Assembly: GCA_002785585.1 (NCBI GenBank)
Contig: PEUI01000075.1
Location: forward strand, 1 to 7,564
Length of the DNA stretch: 7,564 nt
Direction: 5' to 3'
Source of the DNA: Lysobacterales bacterium CG02_land_8_20_14_3_00_62_12
GTDB lineage: Bacteria; Pseudomonadota; Gammaproteobacteria; Xanthomonadales; Ahniellaceae
The first letter of the stretch is position 1; each line of letters opens with the position of its first letter. The notes below the pieces were generated by a model. That model was not told the origin of the DNA, did not search any database, and saw only the letters and a list, made by a program, of their open reading frames with translations. Below, piece after piece: positions 5,787 to 7,564 of the stretch. The position numbers were made by a program, and so were the translations under genes.

Positions 5787-7564
5787 ATGTCAAACCCTCG
5801 CATCTTTTCACCAGGCAATGTCGGCCTATGGGCCGGGATTTGCCTCGCCGCCGCCGCCGCCGCAGCCGAGACCCAGCCAGCCAACCCAGACCGAGCGATT
5901 CAGGACGAGGTGATCTATTTCGTGCTGCCAGACCGCTTTGCCAATGGCGATCCCGGCAACGATCTCGGCGGCTATCCCGATCAGCCCGAACTGAGTGGTT
6001 TCGACCCCACCCACAAAGGCTATTTTCACGGCGGTGACCTGATCGGTTTGCGGCAAAAGCTGGACTACATTCAAGGACTGGGTGCGACCACGCTCTGGCT
6101 CGCGCCGATTTTCAAGAACCAGCCGGTGCAGGGTCCGCCCGGGGATTTGTCGGCTGGCTATCACGGCTATTGGATCACCGATTTCACCCAGGTCGATCCA
6201 CATTTCGGCAGTAACGACGACTTCAAGGCGCTGGTCGATGCCGCCCATGCCCGTGGCATGAAAGTCATTATGGACATCGTCATCAACCACACCGCCGACG
6301 TGATCCAGTACCGCGAATGCGTGCCGCCCGCCGCCGCCGCGCTCGCCACGGCCAGCCCGGATTGCCACTACCGCGACCGCAAGGCATTCCCGTACACACG
6401 CCATGGCGGCAAACCCGGCCAGCCGATCAATTCCGGTTTCAACGGCGATGCCGAAGACCTGCGGACGACCGCAAACTTTGCCCATCTGACCGATCCCGGC
6501 TACGCCTACACGCCGTTCGTACCCGCGGCCGAGGCGCATGGCAAAGTACCCGACTGGCTCAACGATCCGATCTACTACCACAACCGTGGCAACTCCCTGT
6601 GGCAGGGCGAGAGCGCGCTGTACGGCGATTTTTCCGGGCTCGATGATCTCTACACCGAACATCCGCGCGTGCTCGCCGGCATGATCGAGATTTATCAGGA
6701 CTGGATCAGCCGCTATCGCATCGATGGCTTTCGCGTCGACACCGCCAAGCATGTCGATGATGCCTTCTGGCGACACTTCATTCCGGCGATCCTGGCACAC
6801 GCCCGCGCCGTGGGCATAGCCGATTTCTATCTGTTTGGCGAAGCCTACGCGCTGACGCCCAAGGCACTGGGACGGTTCACCCGCGAAGCGGCATTTCCAG
6901 CGGTGCTGGACTTCGCGTTTCAAAAAGCCGCCCGCGAAGTGATCGCCGATGGCGCCGCCACCCGACGCCTGGCGACACTGTTCCGTGATGACCGCTGGTA
7001 CGCCAACGGCAGCGCTGGCGCGGCGTTGTTGCCGACCTTCCTCGGCAATCACGACATGGGCCGCTTCGGCTACTTTTTGCAACAGGCAGAAACCAGCCGT
7101 ACCGGCGCTGGCGACACCATCAAGCGCATGCAACTGGGCAACCTGCTGCTGCTGTTTGCCCGTGGCGTGCCGGTGATTTATTACGGCGATGAGCAAGGTT
7201 TCACCGGCGATGGCGGCGATCAGGCAGCGCGTGAAGACCTGTTCCCCAGTCGTGTGGCCAGCTACAACGACAACCGCCTGATCGGCTCATCGGCCAGCAC
7301 CGCAGTGGACAACTTCGACCGCGGCCATCCGCTCTATCAAAACCTGGCGGCGCTGACCGCGTTATTGCGGCAGCATCCTGGGCTGCGTCGCGGCCAACAG
7401 CTCGTGCGATTCAGCGAACGTCGCGCCGGCCTGTTTGCGTTCTCGCGGATCGACGCCGACAGTGGGCGCGAAGTGCTGATCGTGTTCAACAGCGCCGAAA
7501 CGTCGCGCACGCATGCGGTGCCGGTCGCCGCCAGGTCAAAGCAATGGCACAAATGGATCGGCGA
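5787..7564 (+). CDS. Secreted GH13 alpha-amylase-family glycosidase, 3' end beyond window
   Basis: 592 codons are visible with no stop, so the C-terminus lies outside. Clan GH-H signatures are all present: YHGYWITDF (125-133), region I DIVINH (163-168), region II GFRVD with nucleophile D318, region III FGEAY with acid/base E352, and region IV FLGNHD with stabiliser D423. GVPVIYYGDEQG (460-471) is also typical. It should hydrolyse or transfer internal alpha-1,4 links of starch or maltodextrin. Residues 1-27 look like a signal peptide ending in a seven-alanine run, with cleavage before ETQ; C19 is not in a good lipobox. The stretch between regions I and II is long (about 145 residues) and includes an Ala-rich loop bounded by C178 and C193. 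The ribosome site is weak (TGGA at 5775-5778). An in-frame ATG at 5763 has no better one. It lies 196 nt after the GH97 gene and probably belongs to the same operon. Exact subfamily and product are undecided. Confidence 0.95.
   Translation, partial: MSNPRIFSPGNVGLWAGICLAAAAAAAETQPANPDRAIQDEVIYFVLPDRFANGDPGNDLGGYPDQPELSGFDPTHKGYFHGGDLIGLRQKLDYIQGLGATTLWLAPIFKNQPVQGPPGDLSAGYHGYWITDFTQVDPHFGSNDDFKALVDAAHARGMKVIMDIVINHTADVIQYRECVPPAAAALATASPDCHYRDRKAFPYTRHGGKPGQPINSGFNGDAEDLRTTANFAHLTDPGYAYTPFVPAAEAHGKVPDWLNDPIYYHNRGNSLWQGESALYGDFSGLDDLYTEHPRVLAGMIEIYQDWISRYRIDGFRVDTAKHVDDAFWRHFIPAILAHARAVGIADFYLFGEAYALTPKALGRFTREAAFPAVLDFAFQKAAREVIADGAATRRLATLFRDDRWYANGSAGAALLPTFLGNHDMGRFGYFLQQAETSRTGAGDTIKRMQLGNLLLLFARGVPVIYYGDEQGFTGDGGDQAAREDLFPSRVASYNDNRLIGSSASTAVDNFDRGHPLYQNLAALTALLRQHPGLRRGQQLVRFSERRAGLFAFSRIDADSGREVLIVFNSAETSRTHAVPVAARSKQWHKWIG

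Noticed and set aside
5841..5846. Lipobox at C19 of the GH13 protein
   Set aside because: The residue before the cysteine is Ile (AGIC), unlike the Gly/Ala/Ser expected, and the following alanine run fits an ordinary signal peptide.
5654..6037. Plus-strand open frame of 127 codons over the repeat and amylase start
   Set aside because: It reads through the inverted repeat and overlaps the amylase gene in another frame, with an Arg/Pro-rich composition typical of a wrong frame.
5826..7196. Long minus-strand open frame of 456 codons inside the GH13 gene
   Set aside because: Antisense shadow; the plus frame has all four GH13 conserved regions and simply runs off the window end.

Overview
The window is GC-rich, densely coding DNA that looks like a gammaproteobacterial chromosome, possibly a member of the Xanthomonas/Lysobacter group. 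That placement is an inference. It rests on the codon and GC character, on short palindromic intergenic repeats of the kind common in those genomes, and on flavin-dependent halogenases sitting beside secreted glycan-degrading enzymes. No RNA gene, CRISPR array, transposase or phage gene is visible.

Layout: (1) 1-132 holds a 29-bp imperfect hairpin repeat and then a ribosome binding site. (2) 133-1641 (+) and 1781-3286 (-) are two paralogous flavin-dependent halogenases of the 'tryptophan halogenase' family, facing each other tail to tail. The 139-bp gap between them carries two oppositely oriented REP-like hairpins that probably act as a bidirectional terminator. (3) 3287-3484 is a divergent promoter region between the second halogenase and the next gene. 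(4) 3485-5590 (+) is a secreted GH97 alpha-glucosidase of the calcium-dependent inverting SusB type. (5) 5591-5786 holds a pair of 50-nt inverted repeat arms, each with its own 12-bp hairpin. (6) 5787-7564 (+) is a secreted GH13 alpha-amylase-family enzyme that is cut by the window end.

Taken together this is part of an alpha-glucan (starch/maltodextrin) utilisation locus. The GH13 enzyme would cut long alpha-1,4-glucans and the GH97 enzyme would release glucose from the oligosaccharides, both outside the cytoplasm. The two halogenases lack signal peptides and so should be cytoplasmic. Such halogenases often occur next to TonB-dependent receptors and sugar catabolic genes in Proteobacteria, but their role there is unknown. 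The receptor, inner-membrane transporter and regulator expected for such a locus are not in this window.

The most interesting points are the halogenase pair itself, its apparent lack of the loop that binds free tryptophan in PrnA, the uneven divergence of the two copies, and the three different palindromic repeat families that fill three of the four gaps.
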